Shown here in pieces: positions 48,856 to 62,171 of a stretch of DNA of 64,000 bases. The first letter of the stretch is position 1, and each line of letters starts with the position of its first letter. Made by a program: the position numbers and the translations under genes. The notes below the pieces were generated by a model. That model worked only from the letters and a program-made list of their open reading frames with translations, was not told the DNA's origin and made no database searches. The stretch comes from Nageia nagi (lineage: Eukaryota > Pinophyta). The stretch covers positions 93,868,001 to 93,932,000 of the forward strand of contig JBITNC010000001.1 of NCBI GenBank assembly GCA_050084985.1, read 5' to 3'.

Positions 48856-49399
48856 TCAAAAACATGTGGCACATTAAGAAAGATAGAAAAATATGCATTT
48901 TCATTTTTTTTGACATTTATATGCCAAATATGGTAAATAAGTGAAATTTCATGGTTTGACTAGTCAACTTGGGATTTTTTTTTTATATTTTTTTTAATTG
49001 AATTTGGTGTATGTTTTATGTGTATATTTGTAAGAAAAAATGGCATACTTGGTATTATTTTAAGAAAAATGTTTTTGGAAGGAAATTCAATAAATTTGGC
49101 ATATATTCACTAAATTTGTAAACTATATTCCCAAGGATAATTGACCATAATCACTCATACTCACCCAATGAAAATAAATCATTCAAACAAAATTCTAGAT
49201 CCATATAAAAGACAATATGATAATGCTTGTTCAAACCTCCAAGTAGTAACTTATCACCTCTTGCCAAGGGAGTTGAGAGATAATTGAGGTGTGGTGGCAC
49301 CCACATTGAATGTCTCAAGTTTTACTCCCACCTTCTACATTGGTGATATTTAAAAACTCTTCATAATTCTAATCTTAATAGACTCATACTTATTCTTTC
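48856..49399. other. AT-rich DNA between LINE and Gypsy relic
   Basis: Long T runs and AT-rich sequence. Nothing was recognised, though the right part may still belong to the Gypsy relic. Confidence 0.5.
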
Positions 49400-51245
49400 T
49401 TTTATCTACTATAATTTTTAGTGTGGGAATATCAAATTCCATTAACAAGATGAGATCAATTCCATATCATAGATTGACACAAGAGTATTCAATTGATATT
49501 TTCATCATAGTTCAATATACCCAAAATATTACATGGATTATTTTATCTCATACGCTTGATAAGTATTTGGTATAAGGTATGATTGGTTTGCTCTACTTCC
49601 ATTATTGATAGGCTTGTAGGTAGTCATTATTTTATACTTGATGGAAAACTACTTTGTCAAAGCTTGCACTACCTCATTGATAAAATAGTTTCCTTGATAT
49701 GTTAAACTTATAGAATACAAATTTTTTCATTATGCACTCATCTAAGAACATTGAAACTTCTTCCATTGATGCTTCCTTCAATGCCTCACTTCTACTCATT
49801 TGGTCAAGCAATCTATAACAATCATAATCTATTTATTTCTTCTCATTAGAGGATGAAGAGATCCCATAATATATATTCCCTAGTGTTTAAATATGTTAAG
49901 AGAAAAGTAATATATAATAGAGTTGATACTATTCTACTACACCTAAGGAATTAACAAACATTAAATATTTTATGATATACTTGTTGAAATATTAAGGTAC
50001 TCATTTGGTATAAAATCCATAACAAATAATGCTACATCTGGAAAAACATCATCACAAGAATCAACATTGATGTGATTCTTGCTAATATCTCCATAATATC
50101 AAATTCATACTCTTGCAATTCTTTTAGTAGGATTTGACTTAGTGATTCATTACCACAAGGAACTTTTGTTATAATAAACAATTTAAAAATTTCCTCAAAG
50201 CGAAGATTATTTCTAAAACTTCTTTTTTATCACAATTGCTCATTTGTATACTCTCAAAGTAGATTGGATTATCACTTTCATTCTTATCCTTTTGGTTGAG
50301 CATATTATTGAGTGTCTTATCTGACGTATTGATGTAAATGATGAATGCTTTGTTCAAATCTAGATTCTTTAATAATATTATCATCATCAAAGCTTGTTTT
50401 GACTCCTTAAATGCCTCCATTATTTCTTTCCTTAGTTTGAATGGTGTATACTTCTCAAAAAATTATATCAATGATTGTTCAATCATGGATAAGTTTTCCA
50501 TGAATCATGTAGAGTATTTAACATGACCCAAGAATGTTTGCAAATTACTAGAAATAAAAGCTCTTTAATCTTCACTACTTTTTTAATATCTATTTCAATG
50601 CCACTCTTGGATACACCATATCATAAGAGTACTTCTTTTGAACATTTGAAAGTATATTTGGTTAGATTCAATAATGTTTTTACTTCTTTCAAGTATTTAA
50701 ATGCTTTTCGATCTATCCTAATAATCTATCTTTCTCATAGAGATACAAAATTCATCTAGAATAACTCCAATGAATATCTCAAAACAAGTTTCAAAGATTT
50801 TGTTCACGAGTCTTTGAAATGTATTATTAGCATTACATAATAAAAAAAATCATTACTTGATAAGTAAATATACTCTATGGAGTAGTGTAAGTCATCTGTA
50901 ATTGGACCTTCTCCACTATATAATCCGCTTATATCCACTACAACCATCTACAAGACTATACCAAGCATATCCTACCACTTAATCAAATATCTTATCTCAA
51001 AATAGAAGAAGATAATAATCCTTTTTTATGGATTTATTTAACTTTTAATACTCCACACCTATCGAAATATTATTATGTTTTGTTTAGATACTATAATAGG
51101 ATAAGCCTACTTTGAAATATCTAGAGGGAATAATATTTTCATCTCAAATCTTATTTATCTCCTCTTGAATGGCATTAAAGAAATTTGGATCCATTCTACA
51201 TGGTATTTAACATATTTTGGATAGGTCAAACAAATTGTTGTGGCT
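49400..51245 (-). mobile_element. decayed Gypsy retrotransposon fragment (RT, RNase H)
   Basis: The minus strand from 51200 downward reads like Gypsy reverse transcriptase in several frames: YPIIVSKQN near 51080-51110, YSLVDGCSGY near 50930, and VILDEF near 50760 at the place of the usual V-F-L-D-D-active site. The 50169-50420 ORF is Gypsy RNase H (MEAFKESKQALMM then IIYINTSDKTLNNMLNQKDK). Integrase-like sequence may continue to about 49400. No LTR was seen. Stops and shifts are frequent, so it is an old fragment, ending where a Copia fragment of opposite strand begins. Confidence 0.8.
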
Positions 51246-51249
51246 AGAT

Positions 51250-52494
51250 CAAAAAAGAATGTTGAGAATGTATTAAAGAGATTCAATATGCATGATTCTT
51301 TATGAAAACTCCTATAGCTTTGGGAAGAAAATTATCTCTTGAACAATGCCCAAAGATAGAATAAGTTGAAGAAATGTCCCATGTTCGATATACAAATGTT
51401 GTAGGGAGTTTTATGTATGCCATGGTTTGTACCAGATCTGATATTGCACACGCAATGGGAGTTATGAGCAAATACATGTCTAATCTTGGAAAAAAGCATT
51501 AGACTATTGTGAAGAGAGTTCTCTAATATTTATTTGTTACAATTGATTTTTAAATTTGTTATAAATGGAAAAGAAAGGAAAAATCCCTAGATATTGAGGG
51601 TTTTGTTGATGCAGATTGGGCAAAAGATCTACTAATGGTTATGTATTCAATTTGTTTGGAGGAGCCATTAGTTGGATAAGTAAAAGGCAAGTTGTTGTTG
51701 CCCTTTCAACTACTAAAGTTGAATACATGGAAGCCACTCATGCAAGCAAAGAAGCAATATGGTTGCAGAGATTATGTGTTGATATTGGTTTTGCACAAGG
51801 TGCTATGTAGGTGAATTGTGATAACCAAAGTGCTATATTCTTGTCTAAGATTCCTACTTTTCATACTCAACCCAAACACATTGATGTACAATACCACTTC
51901 ATCAGGGACATTGTTGAACAAAATAAAGTGTTGTTGGAAAAGGTGGATACAGAGGAAAATATTGTTGATGCATTGACCAAGGCTGTTAGCATACAAAATT
52001 TGTGTGGTGTACAAGAGAGATGGGTTTTGCTGGCCTAAGTGTTGGAGCATATATGTTTTACAATTTTCTGCAAAGTATTCACTAAGTGGGAGAATGTTGG
52101 ATATGGCTCATCCTTTGTAGAGAAAGTATTGTACATTGGGCCCCTCCCTCGATGGTCCCTAAGATTCGTCTATTTTCACATGGCATTTATGATATTTCCA
52201 AGGTTTCATCTTAGTGTGAGGTTGGGTGGTTTAGCCCATGGTTTTCTAATACCACATTATGGTTTAAGGTTAAGGGTTTTCCTATATATTCATTGTAATG
52301 AGCCCCTTGTGGTGAGTTGTTCATTGTAAGCAATAATATAGAAGGAGAAGAAGCTCTTGACATGCTAGAGTCATCGATACTAGGTGAACCAGGGTAAATC
52401 TTGTGTGTTCCTTATGTTTGTGAGATTGGTGTGTTTTGATAAATTTATATCTACACTATAATTTCATAATAGGTTTAGATATGACCCTTCAACA
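51250..52494 (+). mobile_element. 5'-truncated Copia fragment D with 3' LTR
   Basis: It begins in the linker after RT (NVENVLKRFNMHD near 51258), continues through SFMYAMVCTRSDIAHAMGV (about 51400-51460), then RNase H in the 51616-51810 and 51811-52038 ORFs (ALSTTKVEYMEATHASKEAI; CDNQSAIFLSK; KHIDVQYHFIRDIVEQ). A purine tract AAGTGGGAGAA (52084-52094) leads into the 3' LTR. The upstream gag, protease, integrase and RT core are missing, cut off at the Gypsy relic. It resembles element C more than A or B. Confidence 0.88.
52095..52494 (+). repeat. 3' LTR of Copia fragment D
   Basis: Starts TGTTGGATATGG after the purine tract and probably ends CCTTCAACA at 52494, about 400 bp. A TATATA string near 52272 is a promoter candidate. 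The right end is inferred, as the 5' LTR is absent. Confidence 0.7.
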
Positions 52495-53499
52495 TCAACA
52501 TATCTCTTTCAATCATTTATCGCTTAAATAAGAGAGCATGAACTTATTATAATATTATTATGGAATCCACATGTTTATAAGATATAAATTATCACTTGTA
52601 CTTTAGAGACTTCTTTGACTCTAAAAGCACTTTAATCTTACTTGCTTGTGATTAATGCTCATGGGACATATCTATTTATAGCCTTAATTGGTTACTTAGA
52701 GATTTTGAAATATCTTGAATATTTTCTAGAAATATCTACTTTAATCAAAATCTGTTTTTCATTTTTTAAAATATCAATGATATTTGACTCTCTTTTCACC
52801 ATTTTTGGCCATATTACTACGCATTATCTCTTTCTAAAGACACATTTCTATAAAATTTCTCTTTAATCATTCTAGAAATATCTCTAACTTTTACCATGAT
52901 GTAATATTTACAATTACTAATTACAATTAATTATTCATTTCTCATTGTTTACTCTTTACCATCCTATATTACTTTTTTTTTTTATCATCTTTTATTGAAT
53001 GATACCAACTTATAGCTCCATGGTATATTTGTATAGTACAATATAACTATGATTATTGTATTATTCTTTGGTGTTGTATTTCCTACATAATTATGGTAGC
53101 TCATTGGTAGGCATTAAATTTGTATAACATGTTATCATCTTTAAACTATTATTGTATATTATTCCTACTAAATGCCTAAGTATAATACCAATTTATAGAA
53201 AAAATATAATGATGACAAACACAAGAATATTTGCATATGGCAATTTATACAATCCTCATTTGAAATATGGAATAATTTATTTACCTTCTTTATATCCAAC
53301 AATTTTCAACTTTATAAGGAACCTTCTTATTAGGTAAATAAGAACAAACTTTCTCCTCAAATCAAAGTAATGTTAAAATTTATCATAAGGGTATCGAGTA
53401 CTTCAAATAATGTACTTTACAAATAACATTTTAAATAAAAATAAAGATGGTAAAAAATGACTTGACACTTTTGTGATGATAAGAAAAGTATTTTATAAA
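52495..53499. other. AT-rich DNA, nothing recognised
   Basis: Only short ORFs. The right part may contain the eroded reverse transcriptase of the Penelope-like element that follows, but no motif could be fixed. Confidence 0.45.
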
Positions 53500-54280
53500 A
53501 GTATATTAGATACCTACTATACTAATATAAGCCTCATTAATGTTTCAAGGATACCCATATATCTTTAAAGCATCTAGTCATATATATTCTTGGAAACAAT
53601 ATACCAAACTTATAAATCCTTAAAAGTTTCAAGAAAATGTATTTAACTAAAGTACTAATGGGAAATGGTTACTTTATTAAAGAGATAGAAATGCATAGAA
53701 TAAGATGGAATTAGGAAAAACTAATGAAAGACAAGACCATAATAATACTAATTCTCACATAGGGATAGCCTACCTTCCCTATATTAAGGGTATAACTAAA
53801 CATTTAAAATTTAGATAAAATATTATTGAAAGTACATACTAGAATAAAATTTCCTCCTCTCAATAAGTTAAGGATGACTTAGAATCCTTACAACATAAAG
53901 GTGGGTATAAAATTATATGTGAGTGTGGAACTTATTACATTAGTGAAACAAGAAGGTCAATATACATAAGATTCTAAGATCATTGTGCAAATTTATAATA
54001 TAATAGAATAATAAAATCTACCCTTATAAAACATGTGGATATGACTAAACACCACATACTCATTGATAAGGTTGAAGTCTTGGCTAGATATGATAAATTC
54101 TAATATTGAAGAATTAGAGAAGCCATTGAAATTAACCATAACCCTAATACTATAAATAGAGACTAAGGTCTTGAAATTGGTAGGGTTTGGTTACCTATTA
54201 TAGACCTAATTCATGAAAATAGGAAGAAAATGATATTACACAAAAATAACCATAACTTTTGCATTCTAACTTAGTGTTTC
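53500..54280 (+). mobile_element. Penelope-like element relic (RT end plus GIY-YIG endonuclease)
   Basis: The plus strand at 53756-53803 reads HIGIAYLPYIKGITKHL, the typical Penelope string after the reverse transcriptase core. The linker VKDDLESLQH then GGYKIICECGTYYISETRRS (about 53898-53957) is the GIY-YIG endonuclease start, with its catalytic Arg kept and YIG changed to YIS. It continues with STLIKHVDMTKHHILIDKVEVL, shifted by one frame, and REAIEINHNPNTINRD (about 54115-54165), which carries the catalytic Glu. Several stops and shifts are present. Full Penelope elements encode an RT joined to this endonuclease and insert by target-primed copying. Penelope-like elements (Dryad) are known from conifers, which supports the organism call. 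Confidence 0.82.
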
Positions 54281-57200
54281 ATGTTCTATACATTGTTAAA
54301 AGGTTATTTTCATGTAGAATCTAACTATATAGATTTATTTAGTATTTTATAATTATAGAGGGACAATGTTGATATTTTAAAATTGAATGATATTCATCTC
54401 TACTTAAGAAAGAAGATTCCACTTCATTTTCTTTATTCAAAATTTTTGAAGATGGATCCCAAATATTGGAATCAAAACATCTAATATAAATTTGTATGCA
54501 AGTTAATGTAAAACAATTAAACAAAATTATTAATATGTTTATCTTTAATTAAAAATTATTAAAAAATTAAATTTTAAAAAATGAACTTTAATCTAGCAAA
54601 AATATCATCCATATAATAACATGCATTCGTATTTAAGCTAAGAGTTGAGAGCATTTTGCATGTTACTATAATATTTTCCACTATCTTTTGTCATACCTTA
54701 TCTTGGGAGACAGTGTGGGATCACCTTACGTTAGTATTTATTATCATGCCCCTACATTTACTCTACCTTTTAAGAATATACCTCTCCTGGGAGACAATAC
54801 ATGATTACCTTAGGTTAGTATTTACTTTACCTTTGAAGAACTTACCTCCCTTTAATATGGTGTTTATTTGCATGGGACAAAATAAGTTTTGCTTTGTTCA
54901 ACCCCATAGGCACTTGTGTTTTTAGACAAATCTTTCTAAAGATATTAAGGATTTTATTGATTTATAAGTTAGAGATACCATGATTCAATGATAAATTATG
55001 TATATCAATTTACCAAATACATGGTATAGATTCTAATCAATAACTCATAAAATTAAGGATTGCCCCTTGAACCCTATTTTTCGTGACCATGTGATGCCCA
55101 CCTTCATCATCCCTTGTAACCTATGCAAGTATAAGAAAAAGTAGTAAGTTAGAATGGACCATAATTACTAATAAGAGAAATAAGCATGCAACAAAAATGG
55201 TACATGTGAATGAGAAGTGCAATCTTTCTCAAACTCAACCACTTAAATAATAAGTTGCACATAATGCTCTTCCAACTTCACCAACTCCTTTGATGGCTTC
55301 TATCATATCACCGTATGCTGAGACACCATCTCCTTTTGTACTTTTGTCATCCATTGACCCTCTTTGCTCTTATATGCTCATGTAAACATATTCAATGGAG
55401 TTAACATACTCATACGAATCCCTTGCCATTAGGTGATCATATAGCTTATCTTATGATTGTACCCACATACCCTAAGAGAAGTTTCACTAGATGAACTTCT
55501 CTTTATAATAATAATAAAAATAATATAGAATTATGTGATGAATTTTTTTAATGACCTTCTCCAAATGAATTGTGTGATGAAGCTTCAAGTAGGCAAAATG
55601 ATTTGATTAAATCTGGTCATTGAAAATATAGAATTCCTAATAAGAATATTAATAATAGTGTCAAATTTAACTTCATAAATAAGATATTAATATAAAATTC
55701 AAGAATAAATCAAATAATGCAACAAATACAATAGGTAACATACAAATAGTTATTCTTAAGAAGTAGGAATAAAGGAAATTCACACCATTGAAAGAACTAT
55801 TGAAAAGTGTTATAAAACAAATCCTAGAGGAAAATATGATTTAACATTCATTACCAAGAGAATACAATTTGTGTCATTAAACTCCCCAATGGTACTATGA
55901 GAATGAGTATTATAAATTTCATAAATCAAATAGATATATGACAAGGAAATGCAAAAGGTTATAACATGTGAATTAGGGATTACTTGATACTAAAAGATAC
56001 AAGTTGATGGATATGATGATAAAGCTAATGATCCTACAACTAATTTATCATCTCTTCAACCCCAAAATAAATTTAAAAATAAAATGCACTTTAAAATCCA
56101 TTTTTAGATCATCCAATAAAGTATATTGATGATAAGAATTATTCTCATTTAATGGGCATAATTGAAGATGATTCTAATCACTCTTAACTAGGTTCATACA
56201 TTCTTTTTCAAGGTTATGAAATAATTGATGAAATGAGTATCCAAATTTATTCATTAATTAAATGATACATACAAATACTATCATAGTTGATAATTTTTAG
56301 CTCTAATGTATGTAGTGAGAATTTTATTCATAATATGGGCTATATAAGAGAATATTATTTTAGACATAACAAACAAATTAGAGGATTTGATAATGTAGCT
56401 CAAAATGCTTTGGGTGCTATTTCTTTAAATTCTTGAAGGACTTAAGATACTAATGGCATTAATATATGTGGTTAGAAGCTTAGCCTATAATGTATTCTTA
56501 GGATGTCCTTATATCGAATGAAATTAAATTCTTCTATAATACATTAATGTTTAAAATTTAAACATATGAGATAAATCTACACAATTAGAGCCAAAATACT
56601 ATATTTTCAAAAACCTCAACAAGACATAAAACAAAAATAAATTTAACAAGGTTTACTTGGATATTTGAATAGATAAAATGATATATTCCTAATCAAATAA
56701 TAGGTTCATATACAATCAAATTCTTTTGGGCATATACGACAACATATGATAACAACTAAATATTTTATAGAAAAACATATGGCTTTAAGATTGGAACCAT
56801 ATCACACATCATCCCTAAAACCAAAAAATGATTGAGAATGGTCATATTTGTTATATAGTTTAACATGCATGTTATACTTGGTGGTTATATCTTATGGGTC
56901 ACTCCATTTTTTGGCATTAAACAATTCTATTTACTTCTTAATTTTAGGACCCTTCTTTCCTTTTTATTATCAATAGCATGATTCCACTTGATTTAATAAT
57001 TAATTTATATTCTTTAGTTAAGACCCAAAAAGGACATTTAATTTAAAATGGATTTTTAATGCAAGTACCCAAAACTTGTTATTACAAATTTGCAATTGTT
57101 TTGGCAACATCTTGCCATTATTTATTTTATAGTTTTAGGATGTTCTCCCTAAATGCTACTTGGTATCCTAAGAGAATGTTGGGTACCAAGTTTTTACCTA

Positions 57201-58689
57201 TTTCAATCTATTGAAGAATTATTTTTTTCTTGAATGAGTCTACTACCAAAACCATAGTGTCTACATCAATAAACTTATACAATCATCTTATTTCTTTGCT
57301 GCTTTAAGGAGAAACCCTCTCCCAAAATCATCTAGTGTTGATTTTGTTTTTTATCTTTAACCTTCTTGGTAGTTTCATTCTCTTTAATTTATCCTTCATT
57401 ATTACGTCTAACATGTCTTTTTCCTATATTTGCCTTCTTTTATATACTCCATGTTATCCAAAAATTATTTTTAAGGAATTATGTTTCTTTCACCGTCATT
57501 TCTTTAGAATCTGATTGACTTTCTGATTATATATTCTATCGTGTTACTAATTTCTTTTTGGATGTCACTTATCCACAACCTTCATTCTCAAGCATTTTCC
57601 TTCCCTATATTTGCATGTTCGAGTGGTGCAAATTCCCTTAGAAGATCCCAATAAATCTCCAAAAAGTAATTGATTTACACAACAAGCAAACCAATGGAAG
57701 AATAACCTATTTTAACACACACTTTATTTTATTCTTCTGAATCTGCACTACCTTTTTCAGGTCTATTACAATAGCTCATATAGCCAAGAGAAGACTTGCA
57801 CTTCCAGAAAATCACGAACTGTCCTAAAACTCGTACTTACTAAAAATAGAAACTTTCCAAAAATAGACAAATGGAAACTTTCTAAAAATAGAAAGGTCCT
57901 CAGATCATGGCCAAACTGGGCATGCAAGCTCAGTTAACAAGGACTAAAGGAACTCTCACTTATTATCTTAAACAAACTCTTACAACAAAAGATATTAAAG
58001 TCTACTTATTGAAAAATCCTGAAAACTGACACTAAAAGCTAATTTTGAGGCACTAAATGATGGATTTAGGTCAATCGGAAAACTTTCCGTTTGGATGCAT
58101 GCCTCCCATAGGAGGTTGCCATCGCATGATAAAAACCCATATCTAGCTCTCCTCAAAATTTCAAGACGATCCGACGGTCGGATCAAAAGTTATGAATGTT
58201 TTACGGTGCATCATCGAGTCATGTGGTTGTTCATGTTCTTTTCTATGAGTCTCACTTTCTACAATTTGCTCCATTGGGGTAGGTTTGCCATATTCCTTGG
58301 ACCTTTCTTCAACTACTATTATCGAGTCAAGGACACTATATTTTATTTCTGTAGTAACTCCTTTATATTGTTATTATCTTATTCATATGTTTTAGCTATA
58401 TTATGACCTTCTCTCTTATTGAATATGATCTCTCTACTTCTTATTCTGGTTATCCCTTAGTCTCATTCAGAGTCTTTTCACCTTGTCAAAATTTTGATTG
58501 TCATTCTTTTTGAACAAGGAATGAACTAATATTATGCCTAACCTTAGTACATGTCAACAATAAATAATTGCTCTCTTCAAATTATAGCTCTTGAACCTAC
58601 TCACCAAAATCCGATTCAAGCATTATTGTCTTTGGTATCATAACCTTGAATTCAATCATAGCATAAAACTTATTGCTATAAGTCTTATC
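54281..58689. other. long gene-free AT-rich stretch
   Basis: No coding domain could be supported. At 54700-54850 two copies of a repeat of about 85 bp share GGGAGACA, TTAGTATTTA and AAGAA-ACCT landmarks. Around 57990-58190 a minus-strand ORF (SDRLEILRRARYGFLSCDG) and the string CCGACGGTCGGATC are of a kind often met in plant LTRs, but no LTR ends were found. Confidence 0.45.
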
Positions 58690-59070
58690 CTAGCCTTAGG
58701 ACCTCATCAATTGCAATGAATTTATCAAGGGACCCTAGAATTCCTTCAAATATTTTATGCACACAAAAGTCAAAGGGGAGGTATGAAAGGGCAACCCAAA
58801 TTAGCGCATTCATTATCTTATTAGCCTTGGTTGGATTGAAACTTGATTTCCATTTTTTTAGGAATAATCCTCTCTTTCCATAAAACCAAAGTAGACTTAG
58901 AATATATTAATGATATTCTATATTATCAAATACGAACATGATATAGTCATTAGGCATTGCAATAACCTCCACATTACCTTTGATTTTCTCAGCTTTTCCC
59001 AATTTTGAATCAAATCAATGTTTGGTCAAGCTCCATGGAGCTTGCTAACTAAACTGTACTTTACCATTTC
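58690..59070 (-). pseudogene. LINE ORF1-type (DUF4283) relic
   Basis: The minus strand reads KVQFSQQAPW-like sequence near 59050, VIAMPNDYIMFVFDNIE near 58930, WFYGKRGLFLKKWKSSFNPT near 58860 and IWVALSYLPFDFCVHKIFEG near 58790, which is the order of a DUF4283 domain. A stop and a small gap interrupt it. It differs from the ORF1 at 46000-47170, so it is from another LINE lineage or a very old copy. No reverse transcriptase was found next to it. Confidence 0.7.
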
Positions 59071-61979
59071 TATTGATTGGTGAATAATATTTCTCATAAT
59101 TTTAAGGCATATCTTTTCTCCTTTCTTTTCTGCCTCCAAAGGGGGATCAATATCAAATGTAGCCTATTATGTGATGAGGCTATGTTAGGAACACTTGGAA
59201 GCTTCCATAGTTTAAAGTGACATCAATGATTGAAGGGTTTCATTCCCTAACATCATTCTGACTTCCCTTCCCTAATGTATAATCTCTTCATGACTAAGAC
59301 CACTGACACGCCATAGTCAAGATTGGTGCATTGTTTTATTGCTTACAAGAGTCCTTTCCACCAACGAGGAGCCTCTCACCCACAAGCCTTAATTTGCATT
59401 CGTATTGCCTCTTTCTCCCACCCAAAAATACCTTAGTTGCACCTTCACCTAAAAATGCTTTTCCTTGGTGACCAATATCATGCTTTGATCATAATTGCTT
59501 GAGTCAATTAATTTATATTCTTTAAGAAATATGAATTCTAATTGATATACTAATTGTTATTATCATCTATTATTGTTTCATTGTTTTATACATCTGTTGC
59601 AAATGTTAATTTTTAACTTAATTATTTACACATAATCTAATTCTTTATCTCTTGACTTATTTAATATGGGCATTTAATAAAATAGAGACTTATTAATATA
59701 ATTATCTTATTTGGTGTAATTTTATGCATTTATGTAATGTGTGATTGTTTTTCTTGGTCTTTTTTATACATAATCATGAATATGCCATGAATATATGTGT
59801 GTGTAATTGATATATGTTTTATTTTTTCATATATACTACAATGATTATTTTAATTTATTATGCAATGCAAGAATGCAAACAAATATATAAGAAATTTAAT
59901 CAACATTCAACAAATATCACATATAATTATAAAAGAAAAATATATAAGTTTATGTGGCCATAAGATGGTCAAGTTTTAGTAATATATTTTTGCCTAGGTA
60001 AAAATAAGATAAGTTCCTCCCTCAATAATTGAGAACCAACCTCTTATTCTTTGTGTCCCACTATGAAGGCCTCATATCTATTATGGTGGAGGATGTGGAC
60101 CCATATCCACCATTCTAATGCACCTAATTATTCAAGTGTATTTTAACAACCCTTAATATCACTTCCCAAAAGAGAGGGTTGTATTTATCCCCTCATCATA
60201 TGGCACTTTAACTCCCAAGTGACCTCAGTGAGGGATGCCCTCTCCTAATTGGTCTATATTTACTTATTGTATACCTATCCCTACCCCATAACTACTTATC
60301 ATTTCAAGTAGCAAATGAGTGTCTATATCCTTAATAGTATGGTTGATGTTGGTAGTCTTATTGTTATCCACTCATCTAGTCTATCCTATAGTATGACAAC
60401 ATGATTGCAAAATAAACATTACAACCTACTAATATTGTTATTCTTTTGTGATGAGTCCTAAGGAATTTTAGATGATGGTGTATGCATGTAGTATTAGAGT
60501 CCACCAATCATATGCTATTATACAAATATAACATAATTTATAAATAATATGATAATAAAAATGAAATGAAAATATTGAATAAATATTTCTTAAAATAAAT
60601 TGGACCTAAATCATTGTGGGTCTATGATGGATAATAGATCTCTTAAATAGGATCTATATTCTATAATATTTTTGGTATATCTACATTTTCCCCAATCTCA
60701 TCATCATCATTTGCCTAGTTATATATCATTAGGCATCCTAGTATCCATTGCTTCTCTTGGCCATCAAGGGTACTACCTTCTCTCTCCCTACCATCAGGGG
60801 ATAACCTATTTTGATGTTGCACCTACTTCTAGTCTTGTTAAGGTCACTATCATTCAAAGATACCCTATTTTTGGAGGCTTAACCCCCTCCTACCACATTT
60901 GTATACTTCAATCATAATTACAACATATTGATGAGAGCTCTTTGGTATATATTAACCATTAATATTGTTATTTATATGTATGACATACTAGGGCATCCTC
61001 ATCACTTGTAGGATGGTACCTCATTTTTTATAATAGGCCTTTATGATCTTTGCATGTGGGCTTATTATTATCTTTTATGGTAATTAAATATCATGTCACC
61101 TTGTTTAAATGAAATTTCTTTTATATACTATATATTCCTTGTAATAATCTCTCATGTTTAAACCCATATTTATCTCAATAAGGGCATGCTTTGTATGGTG
61201 CCACATCATGGCCATTGGTTGAAGCATGTAAGGTCCACATAATAATTCTCCATATATCAATGTCACCTCCCTTATCTTTTTGCATCATGGTACTATTAAA
61301 ATACATTGACACACCTCCCATGCCTACCTCTATCAACAAATTGGATGAATTAGCTATGGAGATACCTTAAATACCCACATGTATTTAAAACAAAATTCAT
61401 GGGTGTAATGTTAGTCCCTATTTGTGGGAGAATCAATCAAGAATAAATTATGTGTGGGCTAAAATAATTTAACCCCATGTATATAATGTATGTTTTTCTA
61501 TGATATTCAATATGATTAACATGATAGCAACCTAAAATGTGTGAGATACATTATGTAGGAGAAGTATATGTATGAAAATTGTTGGAATTAGCCAAGTTTA
61601 TAGAACCATAAGATCATCTTGGTTGATGCATTGCCAATGTAACACCCCTTGTGGTGACCTTGGTTTCATCCACCTCTATGATTATTTGATAGCTCTCTCA
61701 TTCACTTTTTATGTAAACTAAATATAAAGGCTACCTGCATATCTCTAGTGTTATGTGTAACATATCATGATAGAAAAAAAATATAACAGTAAGGGGAAAT
61801 AGTTTTGAAATCACGATGAAAGTGGTCTAAAGTCACATAGAATAAATGACAAAATTATGAGATTATTTTTTAAATCTTATAATGTATTGTTGAAATCTCA
61901 ATATTATTTTAATAAAATAATAAATTGTAAAAAATATAAATTTTACATTTATAATGTACACATATTAAATGTTTATATA
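59071..61979. other. AT-rich DNA, nothing recognised
   Basis: Short ORFs only, such as 60672-60917 (plus), with no domain. No LTR ends, primer sites or RNA genes were seen. Confidence 0.5.
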
Positions 61980-62171
61980 AGAGATCATCTAGAGGAAAAT
62001 GCAAATGGTCATCTACATGTTCATGGAGATAATCTTCTATATTTTAATGCAAATGATTGCTTGCATGTTAATGTAGATAATCATCTAGATATCCATTCAG
62101 ATGATCATCTACATATTGATGCAAATGAATTTATACATTTACATGTAAGCGATTGCTTGCATTTACATGCT
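61980..62171 (+). repeat. 24-bp minisatellite, eight units, open in one frame
   Basis: Eight consecutive 24-bp units without length change, for example GATGATCATCTACATATTGA then TGCA at 62100. Because 24 is a multiple of three, the units stay in frame inside an ORF at 61857-62186 and would encode an eight-residue His/Asp/Asn-rich repeat such as DDHLHIDA. There is no sign of a real gene around it. Confidence 0.88.
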
